From contig CAIIXF020000005.1 of the NCBI GenBank assembly GCA_903813345.2, positions 2,666,001 to 2,730,000 on the forward strand: a stretch of 64,000 bases of DNA, read 5' to 3'. The notes below the pieces were generated by a model, which had not been told where the DNA came from, ran no database searches, and worked only from the letters and a program-made list of their open reading frames with translations. The translations under genes and the position numbers were made by a program. Every line of letters starts with the position of its first letter. The first letter of the stretch is position 1. Of this stretch, positions 36,301 through 42,068 are shown in pieces. This DNA is from Owenia fusiformis (taxonomy: Eukaryota > Annelida > Polychaeta > Sabellida > Oweniidae).

Positions 36301-39300
36301 TTTAATAAGCACCCCAGTCTTCCAAAAAATCTATTTCAAGACTTGTTTGATATCAACATTAATATTCATCATCATTACACAAGACAATTGCATTATTTTC
36401 ATATCCCTAAATGCTCTAAACTTTCCCTTCGCTATCTAGGTCCTAATCTTTGGAATGCTCTACCACATGATATTAAAAAATGCTCCACTCTAAATATTTT
36501 CAAATCTTCATATAAAAAACTACTCATCTATCGATAATGTATAATACCAATATCATACTATACTGTTGATTTTATACTGATACCTGATTTTTGTAACATT
36601 TTTACATTGTACATCCTTAGATTAATTGTTAATACCATTTTTATATACCTACATGTAACATAATATAAGTGTTTTCTTTTATATGTAGTCTAGATGTCAT
36701 TTAAATGATTTCTGTTAGACCGCAACATATACCCACTAGGGTGTTTAGCGGCTTGTTTTTATAGTGTATATTATATAAGAAATATGAAATAAATTGAATT
36801 GAATTGAATTATATATTTATTATATATTTTTATTTTTTGGGATCCTGTTTTTACGGCGTTCGCATTAAATACAAACCACTCTGTTACGTCACGTATATGA
36901 CGTTCGTTGAATTATCGCAATCAAAATGTCAGACGAAATGGAATTTCCATTGCAATTTATCTGACTATTTAATGTTCGCTGGATAATAATTCCCAATGGG
37001 ATGAAACGGACAATCCTATAGTTTTTCAAAAATATCACTTATATCCACTCATGGATATCAGTATCTTCACTCATTCGCTGCGCTCACTCGCGAAGATATC
37101 AATATCCACTCATGGATATAAGTGATATTTTTTCAGAGCCATAGGATATTCCTATATTATTCCATAGTTAGCATGATATCCATAGGATAACATGTCAAAA
37201 TAAAAACGGTATTTTTGAAATCAGTGGTAAAATATGATATTTTTGGCAAATTTTCACTTAACCATAGCATACGGTGTTTTAGCCATGACATGCGGTGCCG
37301 TATGCCATGGTTTATGGATTTTTGCTACTTTAGACTCAAAACGAGGCTAAGTGTCAATATCGCCGTATCGTTTCGAAAATTCGTTTTAGATCACTTAATT
37401 CCCGAAGATTCTGATGATGACTTTTACTATGGAATATAAAGAACATCCTATGATTTACTCGTGATAAGATTTTAATCTCTCGCTACGCTCACTCGTGCAG
37501 ATATCATATCCATTCGTGGATAAAAATCATATCACTCATAAATCATAGGATATCCTCTATTTAAGATGTGATATTCGATAGTTTAAAAGTGATATTCGAT
37601 GGTTCGTAAATTGTTTGCTAAAATATGATATCTTGATCCACATATCAAATATATCATCATGTGATATTCGATCTATATCCTCCTTGCAACCATGGGATAA
37701 AGCTTTACGTCCCGCTCCAAGCGGGCAGATGTAGTATATCTGCCCGCTACGTCATAATCGCCGCTTGCATATTTGTTCATAATTTGTAACGTTCGCGGAA
37801 TGACTGTAAACGGCAATGGAGAAAACACAGACAATCAGGGTCTGTTTGATAGTTAAAAAAGGGAGAGAGCATCCACTTTATCAATAAAAAATTCGAGAAA
37901 ATAAATATGGGATTATTTGAGAGAACATGAAAATCCGCCCACGGCCAAGAAAACAAAACTGGACATGAATATTCTAAAATATTTCCACGATTTAACAATG
38001 TGAACCAGATGACCAAGATTGGTATGGGATAAACATATTATCCTATAGTCAGGATATTGGGATTATCCCTTGGCCATTATATAGGGGTTATGCAATTGGA
38101 GGTTTTGGATACAGGGAATATCCCGAGAGATATACAATATTTCTTCCCGAGGGACCAAGGGAAGACATATTATGTATCCCTCGGGATATTCCCTGTATCC
38201 AAAACCTCCAAGTGCATAACTGTTGTATATAGTTTAGCATGATATGTACTTCTTTCTGTAACTGGAATACGATTCTAATATACAAGCAGCACATACGTAT
38301 TCCCGGGGAACCATAAATATTTTGTGTAGTGTGTGGACATTTTTCTTTTCATTTCTCTAAAATCAGATTATTCTCATAAAATTCATACAAAGTTGGGCCT
38401 AAGCCTCTATTTTCGTATTCTGCATGTTAAGATATTTATAATGTAAAACCTAAGAGATAAATTCAATGTCTTCAGTTGAGAATAAGTATAAGGTAAATGT
38501 GTGAATTCTGCTTGTTGTTGCACTATTTTTATAATAAACAAGGTTCGATACGCAACACTGAATAGACTGCAGTCATAGCTTAGTTGTAAAGAAAACAAAA
38601 GAAGTTGGGACGTGGTCATGCTTGAATACGATTTTAAATATATCGCCGTTTACATTTGTTGAAATCGGCCTGTATTAATTTCAACAGGTGATCGGTGTAC
38701 AAGGGCATATATTTGAGTTATTGGTTTAACGATAAGTATGACCTATGAGTGGGTAACGTTTTACAAATGCATGAAACAAATACTCCAATGGCCTAATCTC
38801 AATTTTCCTGCATAAACTATTACATTGAAATGATGGTCATTTGCTCTCTAACTTCCGCACCGCATACGTAACTTCGTAACAATTCAATAAGCCAAGACAG
38901 GACCGCTATAATCGCTACATGCCAGTGTAGTATGCCACTATTTGGTACCAAAATAAAGAGGAGGAGTTAAACTTTCATTTGAATTACGAAAATAGCGATG
39001 TAGGTCAAAATAGTTCCGACGTGAGCATGTTTACTACGCGTTTGCCCGTCGTCTCAGAATTGAGGAAATGGTAGCAAACGCGAGTTACAATAAATGGACG
39101 CTGATATCTCAAAAAGTAACCTGACTCCCTATAATTTGATGTAGATCAATCCGGAACCCCTATATGAACAGGTACATTTTGATATATAACACTATGGGGG
39201 GTAAGCGTTTTATAGTTGATCAGGAACGCCATATGTGCAAAGTATTGTTCTGAATTTTCGAATTTGGCGTTGGATTACGGTACTCATACCTTGAATAATT

Positions 39301-41160
39301 GTGCCTAAATATTAAATTATGGTAATTGTTTATGGTTTTCTGCTTGCAAAAACGTACCTAGGAATACACTCAATTGTTTATAACTGGGATCATGTATTTT
39401 ACTCAGCATACATGCTTTGTAACAATTGTTACATTTTAATAACTTCAATGTTTATCGCAAGCCTCCTACAGTATTACAATATTTTGTACTTATATATAGG
39501 ATAACCGGGGTTCGTTTCGTTTTATGAACTTGTTTCGTTCAGTGTTGCTAACGGCGGTTTATTCCTGAAAGGATTTGCCATTTCGATGTTACCGGAACCA
39601 GAACAGAGTTTTCTAAACTAAGAAAAAGCCTTCTCCCAACATTTTCATAATTATACATCGATGAGGTTACAGGGGGGTATGTGATGATTTGTATTTATTC
39701 ATAAGGTATGTATGTATGCGTTGATCACATTATTTCTGTAACGATACCATCTTATTACGGTTTAATTAGTTCCGCATGTCGAAACCTGCTGAACGATTAA
39801 ATGATCGCATCAAGGGCAAAATCATCATGGAAGTTAGACCTAGCCGGGCCATAACACATGTCAGATAAGAAACGAGGCCCAGGCTAGGTCTAATGTTGTT
39901 GGACTACTCAGACGCCTTACCTAAAGTCTCTACTTAAAGTGTATTATTATATCACGATTAAATGAGCATTATTAGTCATTTGTCTCTTTATACCTTTAAG
40001 TTTGATGACGAATTTTTCGTCTGCTTTCTGTGTACAGACACTTCCTCAGTTCCCATTGGAGCCTGTGGTCCCTCAATATATTTATTATATACTACCTACA
40101 ATATATGTGCAATCAGTTATGACAAATGGATTGTCAATAATGAATATACGATATACCGTATATCGTACAATATGTTTAAAAATGCATCAAATGCTGTTGA
40201 AGTTATTGAGAAAATGGCAGCCATTTTTACTTTGGTGAAGTTTTTGCTATTGAATGTTGCCATTTCTTCTTACCTTTAGAGCCTTGTCATAATTAACTTG
40301 CTTGACGTTTTCATCTCTCGAGTTCTTGCGCTTGTATACCTTTTGTACCTGGCCAGGTTTGTTTAGTGACTCTTTCTGCTCTTTGTCTTCTGTTTGGGAC
40401 ACTGCCTTTGCTTTCAGAGTTTTGTGTTTGGTGATCTAAAAATCAAAACGTTTATTTCTAAAATGATGTGAAATTATAATATCTGAAAATTGAATTGTAA
40501 GATGAACATTTTTTTCAAATGTCATATTTTCAAAAATGTCTCAAATGGGTTTTCAAGTCTCGAGGAGTAGTATCTAGATGTTTTTTTTTACTTGTATGGA
40601 AAAGGGAATGCTAATCAGCGCGGTAGGACCTTTTTAGATGAGAATGACATTTTCCAAGTTGTCAAATCGATCCTGTGTGACCTTTCCCCAAATGAGTTCA
40701 CTCATGTATTTGGATCCAGCGTGCTACAATACATAGTAGTTGTACTGACCAAAGAGAAGCCTACTTCTCAGAGTAGAGGATATATAGGGGATGTAAAGTA
40801 AATGTAATTCGCACCAGTTGTTGCATTTCAATTTGAACATATGGGACGTACAAAATGCTTAAAGTCTCTGTAACTTTCAAAATAGAAGACTACACGTACC
40901 TCTTCCGGATCTTTGCTTATTTTCTCCTGTGTTTTCTTGTTTTGTTCTAACTTGTTCTCAATGGTCCCTTTCGGTTGAGTTGTTGGTTGAATGCGGCGCG
41001 TTAGTATTCCACATCTACATCTACATCTACATATAGCCTCACATCCATTTCCAGTGGCAAATATCCAACAATTTATGCAATTGCCGACACAGCAACAATC
41101 TCCGTCATCAGGAACCTCAAAAGCCTCTGCATCCGTACAGCAGCAGCAGATATTTCCCAT
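1819..41160 (-). CDS. KY/hillarin-like transglutaminase-core protein, split gene with amplified exon array
   Basis: Proposed gene model in transcript order: 41160..40900, 40435..40274, 40095..39994, cassettes from 30956 down to 9117 with 9814..9704 placed before the last cassette, then 7919..7758, 7097..6930, 6644..6556, 5196..5056, 4512..4338 and 3390..1819. Every junction has AG/GT signals, and all exons upstream of 6644 are phase 0. The 3' part is identified by the KY family order: short helical lead, transglutaminase-like core, then beta-sandwich repeats. Family members (vertebrate KY, leech and fly hillarin) are cytoskeletal proteins linked to muscle Z-discs or the cell cortex. With all 12 open cassettes the product would be about 1,600 residues; with none, about 980. 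The four upstream exons (39994 and above, plus 30801..30956) might instead be the 5' remnant of a tandem paralogue, but I see no second start exon nearer the array. Confidence is high for the 3' half and moderate for the 5' half. Confidence 0.7.
4338..4512 (-). CDS. KY-like gene exon: transglutaminase-like core with His and Asp
   Basis: Exon of 175 nt between an AATTTCAG acceptor and a CAG/GTAAAT donor. It enters in phase 2 and ends on a complete codon. The peptide opens YAGIHCKTLSGLAKGVGF, then HTWNAVFIDGQWYLADCNW. This matches the KY/transglutaminase-like core, in which the His of H-x-W-N-A-V and the Asp of the L-x-D strand are two members of the catalytic triad, and both are present here. 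A nearby alternative acceptor would bring in an early stop, so the chosen one is preferred. Confidence 0.88.
5056..5196 (-). CDS. KY-like gene exon: transglutaminase core segment lacking the expected Cys
   Basis: Exon of 141 nt with a CTTTTCAG acceptor and a TGTAG/GTAAGT donor. It encodes AIFLWLCTKDLKN, SPEEVLLGLKRG, then NVTYSVIFKTLC. In KY and related transglutaminase-like proteins this segment reads as R-x-I-W at the start and G-V-C-x-G-Y-A before the helix, where the Cys is the nucleophile. Here the equivalent positions read G-N-V-T-Y-S, so the nucleophile is missing and the loop is one residue shorter. The cysteine two residues from the exon end (KTLC) is at the conserved helix end, not at the catalytic site. 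An inactive, scaffolding protein is the likely reading. Confidence 0.85.
5535..6422. mobile_element. Mariner/Tc1-type MITE with TA target duplication
   Basis: Both ends carry inverted repeats of about 55-75 bp, beginning CTCCTCAAAAAAAGTTAGGG on the left and CCCCTCAAAAAAAGTTAAGG on the right (reverse complement), each next to TA. The 888-bp interior is AT-rich with no transposase. It sits in an intron of the KY-like gene. Confidence 0.85.
6556..6644 (-). CDS. KY-like gene exon: helical lead to the core
   Basis: Exon of 89 nt, TTTTTAG acceptor and CAG/GTAAGA donor. The peptide VAQKEYDSFNDLIFNLI, then NITNELDKV, resembles the helix just before the transglutaminase core in KY proteins. Its last codon is split and completed by the first base of exon 5196..5056 to give R-A-I-F. 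Confidence 0.8.
6930..7097 (-). CDS. KY-like gene exon: polar linker
   Basis: Phase-0 exon ending DEQAYE at a GAG/GTGAGT donor. The peptide includes APPEFQAIPINEQLNEPPPK and NRGENLKVFDEVDEQ, a proline- and acid-rich linker of a kind expected to be disordered. The acceptor is uncertain: GTAAAG at 7098 gives 168 nt, while CATACAG at 7080 gives 150 nt; both keep phase 0. The neighbouring intron holds a minisatellite. Confidence 0.65.
7105..7625. repeat. Minisatellite of about 55 bp, about 10 copies
   Basis: The phrase CATCAATTAGAAAGACACAA recurs at about 50-60 bp steps from 7127 to 7600, joined by CATAATAATGGAATAAT segments. It fills most of the intron between exons 7758..7919 and 6930..7097. 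Confidence 0.92.
7758..7919 (-). CDS. KY-like gene exon: 162-nt polar exon, copy a
   Basis: Exactly 54 codons, phase 0 at both ends, TTGTAG acceptor and GAG/GTAAGC donor. The peptide VNISERKQIDQALVDFQKF, then EKQNTSLNKPAPKRKPYV, is basic and probably disordered. It is a paralogue of the 162-nt exon at 40274..40435, sharing length, phase and the S-L-N-K-P core. Confidence 0.75.
8040..8370. repeat. Interspersed repeat R1, copy 1
   Basis: Shares a long segment with 45755..46090 and with 62025..62076 plus 62956..63140. Landmarks are GGTATCGAT, CTTAAACCAAT, GAGAATGAAATAAAAT and TTATACAAAGGAA. This copy lacks the right-hand inverted end seen in copy 2. Confidence 0.75.
8607..9080. repeat. Long foldback (hairpin) element
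   Basis: Two arms of about 215 bp, imperfect inverted repeats, around a centre near 8823..8858. The outer ends are TTTTGGTAACAAAATGTCGG on the left and the reverse complement of TGTTCCAACATTTTGTTACC on the right. It ends less than 40 bp from the cassette 14 donor. A second, partial copy is at 23113..23480. Confidence 0.9.
9117..9269 (-). CDS. Cassette exon 14 (type C)
   Basis: Last cassette in transcript order: 51 codons, phase 0, TTTTTACAG acceptor and AAG/GTATGC donor. It starts SSCDSKSDREENTRSMN, has GKIVISTNGNEKQ, then QRTDGPPLPKLSETHG. This C-type ending is shared with cassette 1. A long hairpin element lies just downstream of the donor. Confidence 0.75.
9704..9814 (-). CDS. KY-like gene exon: 111-nt linker exon, copy a
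   Basis: 37 codons, phase 0, ATTGTAG acceptor and AAG/GTATAC donor. The peptide VVHNQHIKGPQAPTGIEDFS, then RKQTKEPS and SNLK, is a paralogue of exon 39994..40095 (shared G-P-Q-A-P and R-K-Q-T-K). It lies directly before cassette 14, as its paralogue lies directly before cassette 1 in transcript order. Confidence 0.7.
10595..10750 (-). CDS. Cassette exon 13 (type A)
   Basis: 52 codons, phase 0/0, TTTTTACAG acceptor and GACAAG/GTACGC donor. The peptide follows the array consensus (SSGDSRSDREENTRSMN, GKIVINTNDNEKQLTNEDL, then KLSESHGGNDK). Type A, paired with cassette 12. Confidence 0.75.
11086..11241 (-). CDS. Cassette exon 12 (type B)
   Basis: 52 codons, phase 0/0, TTTTTACAG acceptor. The donor is ACG/GTTTGG, weaker than the GTATGG of other type B copies. 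It carries the B signature (SVNTVTSK, QQTDLPLLQKLSESHGVTNT). Confidence 0.68.
12477..12626 (-). CDS. Cassette exon 11 (type A, two codons shorter)
   Basis: 50 codons, phase 0/0; an in-frame 6-nt deletion removes the D-R pair near the start. Acceptor TTTTTACAG and donor AAG/GTACGC are kept and the frame is open, so the indel respects the reading frame. Confidence 0.72.
12868..14637 (-). pseudogene. Cassette exon 10 (type B), split by a LINE
   Basis: The 5' part is at 14591..14637 and the 3' part at 12868..12983, separated by a 1.6-kb LINE with a 13-bp target duplication. The donor region has also been deleted (the exon end runs straight into intron sequence near 12868), and one base is missing near 12933. 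This copy cannot work as a cassette. Confidence 0.85.
12984..14590 (-). mobile_element. 5'-truncated LINE inserted in a cassette exon
   Basis: Non-LTR retrotransposon on the minus strand. The 5' part (14590 down to about 14215) encodes reverse-transcriptase motifs YGVSQGSILGPILFILYIND and YIYADDTSLHF. One frame change near 14215 leads into an open 307-codon frame (14210..13287). That frame holds the thumb region and a terminal Cys/His motif (CTCGHPQTVKHFFFHC). The 3' tail is a run of TTTA units on the plus strand, so AAAT-type tails on the element strand. It is flanked by ACTGGCTTTGTAT (12971..12983) and ACTGACTTTGTAT (14591..14603), a 13-bp target duplication with one mismatch. The clade looks CR1/L2/Rex-like. 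Confidence 0.88.
15288..15443 (-). CDS. Cassette exon 9 (type A)
   Basis: 52 codons, phase 0/0, standard acceptor and AAG/GTACGC donor. Small differences from the consensus are GTIVINTN and KLSKSHGVIDK. Confidence 0.73.
15739..15894 (-). CDS. Cassette exon 8 (type B)
   Basis: 52 codons, phase 0/0, acceptor TTTTTACAG, donor ACG/GTATGG. The peptide starts SSSDSKSDCEEHTNS and ends QTDSPLLQKLSESHGVTNT. Paired with cassette 9. Confidence 0.73.
16565..16720 (-). CDS. Cassette exon 7 (type A)
   Basis: 52 codons, phase 0/0, standard splice signals, peptide close to the type A consensus and ending KLSESHGVNDK. Its type B partner appears deleted: the upstream intron breaks off near 16990 at the boundary with the 857-bp repeat units. 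Confidence 0.75.
17257..17412 (-). CDS. Cassette exon 6 (type A)
   Basis: 52 codons, phase 0/0, acceptor TTTTTACAG, donor AAG/GTATGC. Ends KLSESHGVTNK. Part of the 857-bp tandem units. Confidence 0.75.
18115..18270 (-). CDS. Cassette exon 5 (type A)
   Basis: 52 codons, phase 0/0, with the same acceptor and donor as cassette 6 and an almost identical peptide. Part of the 857-bp tandem units. Confidence 0.75.
18972..19127 (-). CDS. Cassette exon 4 (type A)
   Basis: 52 codons, phase 0/0. Differs from its neighbours by GKIDINTN and LTKGDLSLKLS; the open frame and splice signals are kept. Confidence 0.75.
19816..19971 (-). CDS. Cassette exon 3 (type A)
   Basis: 52 codons, phase 0/0, with LTKGDLSLKLS as in cassette 4 and GKIVTNTN. 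Its type B partner (cassette 2) is now 6 kb away because a 5.8-kb element landed in the intron between them. Confidence 0.74.
20188..21050. mobile_element. TIR element inside the 5.8-kb insertion
   Basis: Inverted ends of about 60 bp: TAGAGAGATTTCGCAC, then GTGAAAGTACAACTTAT, on both sides. About 860 bp with no coding capacity seen. It contains another MITE at 20253..20473. Confidence 0.75.
20253..20473. mobile_element. Mariner-type MITE, 221 bp
   Basis: Ends CAAGGTGTTTCATAAT and CAGGGTGTTTCATAAC (right end reverse-complemented), each bordered by TA. The ends and the TA target site are typical of mariner-derived MITEs. Confidence 0.8.
21290..22520. repeat. Satellite of about 145 bp, about nine copies
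   Basis: The phrase ACACATGTTACATGGTA occurs about every 128-150 bp from 21381 to 22497. It alternates with GGCGGCCATCTTGGAAGTTT and TCACGATTCCAGGAAAAC-type segments. Copies are diverged by point changes, so it is not a very recent array. Confidence 0.92.
22560..22980. repeat. Segment with clustered CACGCAT motifs and a C run
   Basis: CACGCAT, or its complement GCGTG, recurs many times between 22575 and 22830. A run of C residues follows near 22830 and then TGAGCGTAAGCGAGC. No coding sense was found on either strand; it looks like a degenerate repeat. Confidence 0.5.
23113..23480. repeat. Second, partial copy of the hairpin element
   Basis: Matches 8750..9107 with about 10% differences and includes one full arm plus the centre. 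The match runs past the hairpin end into the sequence next to the cassette 14 donor (AATCGAGTGGATCAC), so element and flank were copied together or the element is longer than its hairpin. Confidence 0.85.
23974..24221. mobile_element. 248-bp MITE with a 9-bp target duplication, copy 1
   Basis: Ends CATCCTCCTAAGCAGG and CATCCTCCGATCGCAGG (right end reverse-complemented). Flanked by a perfect ATTTTTCTA on both sides. A second copy is at 61025..61272. A 9-bp duplication points to the Mutator-like group. Confidence 0.9.
25530..25690. repeat. Inverted fragment of the 145-bp satellite
   Basis: Carries TAACATGTGTAAAAGTTT and GTGGTTTTCCTGGAATCACA, the reverse complement of the satellite at 21290..22520, near the opposite end of the 5.8-kb insertion. 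Confidence 0.7.
26073..26142 (-). pseudogene. Cassette exon 2 remnant (type B)
   Basis: Only the last about 70 nt of a type B cassette remain, with the ACG/GTATGG donor. Sequence identity stops abruptly at 26142, so the first half and the acceptor are lost. It is preceded (25893..26072) by the normal A-B intron sequence. Confidence 0.85.
26150..27930. other. Intron with nothing recognised
   Basis: AT-rich. Open stretches at 26351..26611 and 27461..27649 show no family resemblance and no splice-bounded structure. A short ATTT-rich simple repeat lies near 27330. Confidence 0.5.
28048..29178 (+). CDS. Gag-like part of the DIRS-type fossil
   Basis: Fossil element part. The N-terminal third is coiled-coil-like and polar. 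The middle has the W-x2-A-W-x-I-F-E and F-K-W-N-A-V-N-A-Y-D patterns common in DIRS gag proteins. Near the end are a zinc knuckle of CCHC type (CYRCAGDHKVSNC) and a second Cys/His cluster (CNKYQHGECKYGSQC, then H, then CQGCG). Confidence 0.75.
   Translation: MALQDTQEQGRRCTQCKELVRGHKGPIGPKCSNLDVKVEAELPRPEPVSTADTNQDIPGWQLAMMEVSQQISGLVAVTKDLQVEQNNMREQVVHISKELGEIKIQTQRQATPIEQRSTAVDQTSAGEQNSIPDTATGTHDTTDVFNVPVPEKVIKTIKNGEFVQMIDILPANLLHDHHENPDPILSLENGQLRQKQTRKIKIIENFSQWLSAWNIFEAIIVQNAPHTYPGLCTYRNIIQEADAKFKWNAVNAYDVKYRSKLSQTKSQQFGNIDTQLYVTTFDSTAVKQHIIKCYRCAGDHKVSNCPFQAGTTVATSSAPSTTTTTYSKDKIKNEICNKYQHGECKYGSQCFRIHKCQGCGASDIPKYKCKKCIGGN
29150..30325 (+). pseudogene. Reverse-transcriptase part of the DIRS-type fossil
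   Basis: Fossil element part, overlapping the gag-like part in another frame. Motifs in order are MSKLDLADAFKFIPVH, LPFGARSSPKLFSEFADAL, HYLDDYFTCGP and FLGLIID, ending at WWLSHLPSW where the RNase H region would start. Incomplete at its 3' end. Confidence 0.8.
30360..30780. other. Intron between the DIRS fossil and cassette 1
   Basis: AT-rich, beginning with a CCCACC-rich stretch. No gene or repeat recognised. Confidence 0.5.
30801..30956 (-). CDS. Cassette exon 1 (type C)
   Basis: 52 codons, phase 0/0, acceptor GTTTTTACAG, donor AAG/GTATAC. The peptide starts SSIDSKSGREENTRSMN and has QRTDGPSLPELSES, close to cassette 14. First cassette in transcript order and the most isolated. Confidence 0.72.
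31046..31306 (-). CDS. Possible signal-peptide exon (unrecognised)
   Basis: 86-codon open frame starting MKCGFILLLSISVILARKSG, a good match to a secretory signal peptide. It continues with SMEVKLNNGPKKKFLIVKN and ELASEVNWPGWDNLWG; a possible donor (GGG/GTAACT) follows. It lies in the KY-like gene intron on the same strand. Diverged non-coding relatives of its end are found near 9550..9630 and 11690..11740, so part of it belongs to the array's duplicated intron. It could be an alternative first exon, a small nested gene or chance. Confidence 0.25.
   Translation of the reverse strand: MKCGFILLLSISVILARKSGFDRSTTCIKGKNSMEVKLNNGPKKKFLIVKNAVIEFNDVELASEVNWPGWDNLWGVTSHTNTFFRF
31310..32320. other. 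Intron with nothing recognised
   Basis: AT-rich. A short tandem phrase (ATATCCATCCGCC) occurs twice near 31680 and 31705. No open frame, RNA gene or mobile element was recognised. Confidence 0.5.
32333..34224. mobile_element. TIR transposon with iterated termini, 9-bp target duplication
   Basis: Both ends begin CCAGTTGTCCGAAACCCAGT and continue with the same ordered series of related 15-mers (CAATTCYCCGAAACC, then CAGTTGTCYGAAACC), giving TIRs of about 80 bp. The flanks are ATTGACACC (32324..32332) and ATTGACCCC (34225..34233). A second TIR element is inserted in the left TIR. Without it the element is about 1.2 kb. No transposase was recognised. Confidence 0.82.
32363..33053. mobile_element. 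691-bp TIR element nested in the left TIR above
   Basis: Ends CCCGGGGGGTTCACTATATA and CCCGGGGGGTTCACTGTATA (right end reverse-complemented), with about 40 bp of imperfect match in all. The interior has several tandem TTTGGTATGGCATTGGTCC phrases at 32460..33000. Open frames inside come from these repeats and do not look like genes. Confidence 0.82.
34590..34731. repeat. Foldback MITE, diverged copy
   Basis: The two halves are imperfect inverted repeats. The ends are GTTATGTACGGTCGGTTTGG and, reverse-complemented on the right, GTTATGTACTGGGAGGTTTT. Better preserved copy at 38085..38223. Confidence 0.7.
34735..34925. repeat. CGAATATCAC inverted-repeat arm (left)
   Basis: The phrase ATCGAATATCAC occurs several times, with an internal hairpin around 34863. 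The whole arm is repeated in inverse orientation at 37560..37700, including CATGGTT, ATATAGATCGAATATCAC and TTTTAGCAAACAATT. Confidence 0.8.
34930..36812 (+). mobile_element. 5'-truncated Rex/CR1-like LINE
   Basis: The reverse-transcriptase region reads openly from about 35030 with SSPGPDGILPSLIKS, NYRPISVLSVFSK, LDFSKAFDTINHDIL, CGVPQGSVLGPLLFILYIND and FMFADDTNLL. A frame break near 35785 and another interruption near 35920 separate it from the C-terminal region (35971..36537), which is open and ends PHDIKKCSTLNIFKSSYKK. The 3' end carries TTGAA repeats (36790..36812), a tail type known in the Rex/L2 group. Confidence 0.9.
37015..37150. repeat. Palindrome with ATATCCACTCATGGATAT core
   Basis: About 130-bp imperfect palindrome. 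It is bounded by TCCTATAG and its complement, with TCGCTGCGCTCACTCGCGA at the centre. Confidence 0.8.
37441..37557. repeat. Second palindrome of the same family
   Basis: Arms start ATCCTATGATTTACTCGTGA, the centre is TCGCTACGCTCACTCGTGCA. Same layout as 37015..37150. Confidence 0.8.
37560..37700. repeat. CGAATATCAC inverted-repeat arm (right)
   Basis: Reverse complement of 34735..34870. Together the arms enclose the LINE at 34930..36812 and the palindromes. Confidence 0.8.
38085..38223. repeat. Foldback MITE, good copy
   Basis: Arms of about 45 bp: TGGAGGTTTTGGATACAGGG, then AATATCCCGAG, with the reverse complement on the right. About 140 bp in all. Confidence 0.82.
38225..39150. other. Intron with nothing recognised
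   Basis: AT-rich, with no coding sense or clear repeats. Confidence 0.45.
39155..39297. repeat. Dispersed repeat R2, copy 1
   Basis: About 140 bp nearly identical to 45405..45540. Landmarks are CTATATGAACAGGTACATTT, ACACTATGGGGGGTAAGCGT and TTTGGCGTTGGATTACG. Confidence 0.85.
39300..39990. other. Intron with nothing recognised
   Basis: The 61-codon frame at 39319..39504 is hydrophobic but has no family resemblance. No other feature seen. Confidence 0.45.
39994..40095 (-). CDS. KY-like gene exon: 102-nt linker exon, copy b
   Basis: 34 codons, phase 0/0, ATTGTAG acceptor and AAG/GTATAA donor. The peptide VVYNKYIEGPQAPMGTEE, then HRKQTKNSSSNLK, is a paralogue of exon 9704..9814, three codons shorter. 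The conserved ends and open frame suggest it is still used. Confidence 0.65.
40274..40435 (-). CDS. KY-like gene exon: 162-nt polar exon, copy b
   Basis: 54 codons, phase 0/0, ATTTTTAG acceptor and AAG/GTAAGA donor. The peptide is lysine-rich (ITKHKTLKAKAVSQTEDKEQ, then ESLNKPGQVQKVYKRKN). It has the same length and phase as exon 7758..7919 and shares its S-L-N-K-P core. Confidence 0.68.
40900..41160 (-). CDS. KY-like gene start exon: Cys-rich MGN acylation N terminus
   Basis: 87 codons ending in phase 0 at GAG/GTACGT. It starts MGNICCCCTDAEAF. Gly2 with small or polar neighbours followed by a Cys run is the usual signal for N-myristoylation plus palmitoylation, which would tether the protein to membranes. 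Two more Cys groups follow (GDCCCVGNCINC and ICRCRCRC, the latter from a short triplet-pair repeat), then a basic linker. The MGN start was chosen over an ATG 33 nt upstream because of this motif; TTTTCTAG just before it could be an acceptor after a 5' UTR intron. Its membership in the KY gene rests on strand, phase and the paralogous exons that follow. Confidence 0.6.
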
Positions 41161-42063
41161 CCTAGAAAATGTGGTTTTAGGAGTGGTCCACAATTGTAAA
41201 GAGTGACCTAATAATATGGTAAGGTAGCATGAATCGAGTTAACTCATTTCATTACCAATTTAAAGTTGCTATGTTGAAATGACTCAACGATGCTGTTATA
41301 TTCACAGTCTGTTTTTTGGAAAGTCAAACTCAGCGTCATTTGATTTCTTTTCATAAGTTTGAAAAAAACATTTTGAAAAAGTCCAATTTTGGAGATGACT
41401 AGTTCAAAAATAAGTCAATATCCCCAGAAACTATAACACTACAATTGATTGATTTGCTGCATACATTACAACAGATGTCATTGGCTAACTTGTCAGACCG
41501 ATAGGTTTTCGTTTTGGATGTACCTTTAAATAAATAAATCGGAGAGCAGCTTTTCTAAGTTTTTACCTGTCGGAAGTTCGAAAACGTAAGTTTCTGGGAT
41601 GAATCCGAAAAAACTTGACATGCCTAAAACCTGTTTAACCAACTTTATTTTACATATCAACACATGAATATACACACCAAATTAAAAAATCATTTAACTC
41701 AAATGATTTGAAAATAGAATCAGACAAGGTTTAGACCAAACAATCAACTCTAGGAGCTCGTGAAGTATTTACGTTGATGGCCGCCATTTTTCGAAAAATA
41801 TAATTATGGACTACTATAACAATATTCAAATTCTAATTGACAGATAGGGGACACAAAACCTCTGTTCTAACAAAGAAATTTCCAACATGGTCTCTAAATT
41901 CAAATTAGCCGCAACTTATACCCATGTCCAATGATGTCAAAGTGAACTCAATGACTCAAATCAAATCAGTGCAAAACACACCTTAACTTGCAATGTTTGA
42001 GAGTTGTACAATTGAATTTAGGTCGTTGTCCAATAATGAACTCGTTCCATTAATCATCTTATT
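41161..42063. other. Upstream flank of the proposed start exon
   Basis: Expected to hold the 5' UTR and promoter of the minus-strand KY-like gene, but no TATA box or initiator could be fixed. No other gene seen. Confidence 0.4.
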
Positions 42064-42068
42064 AAGTA

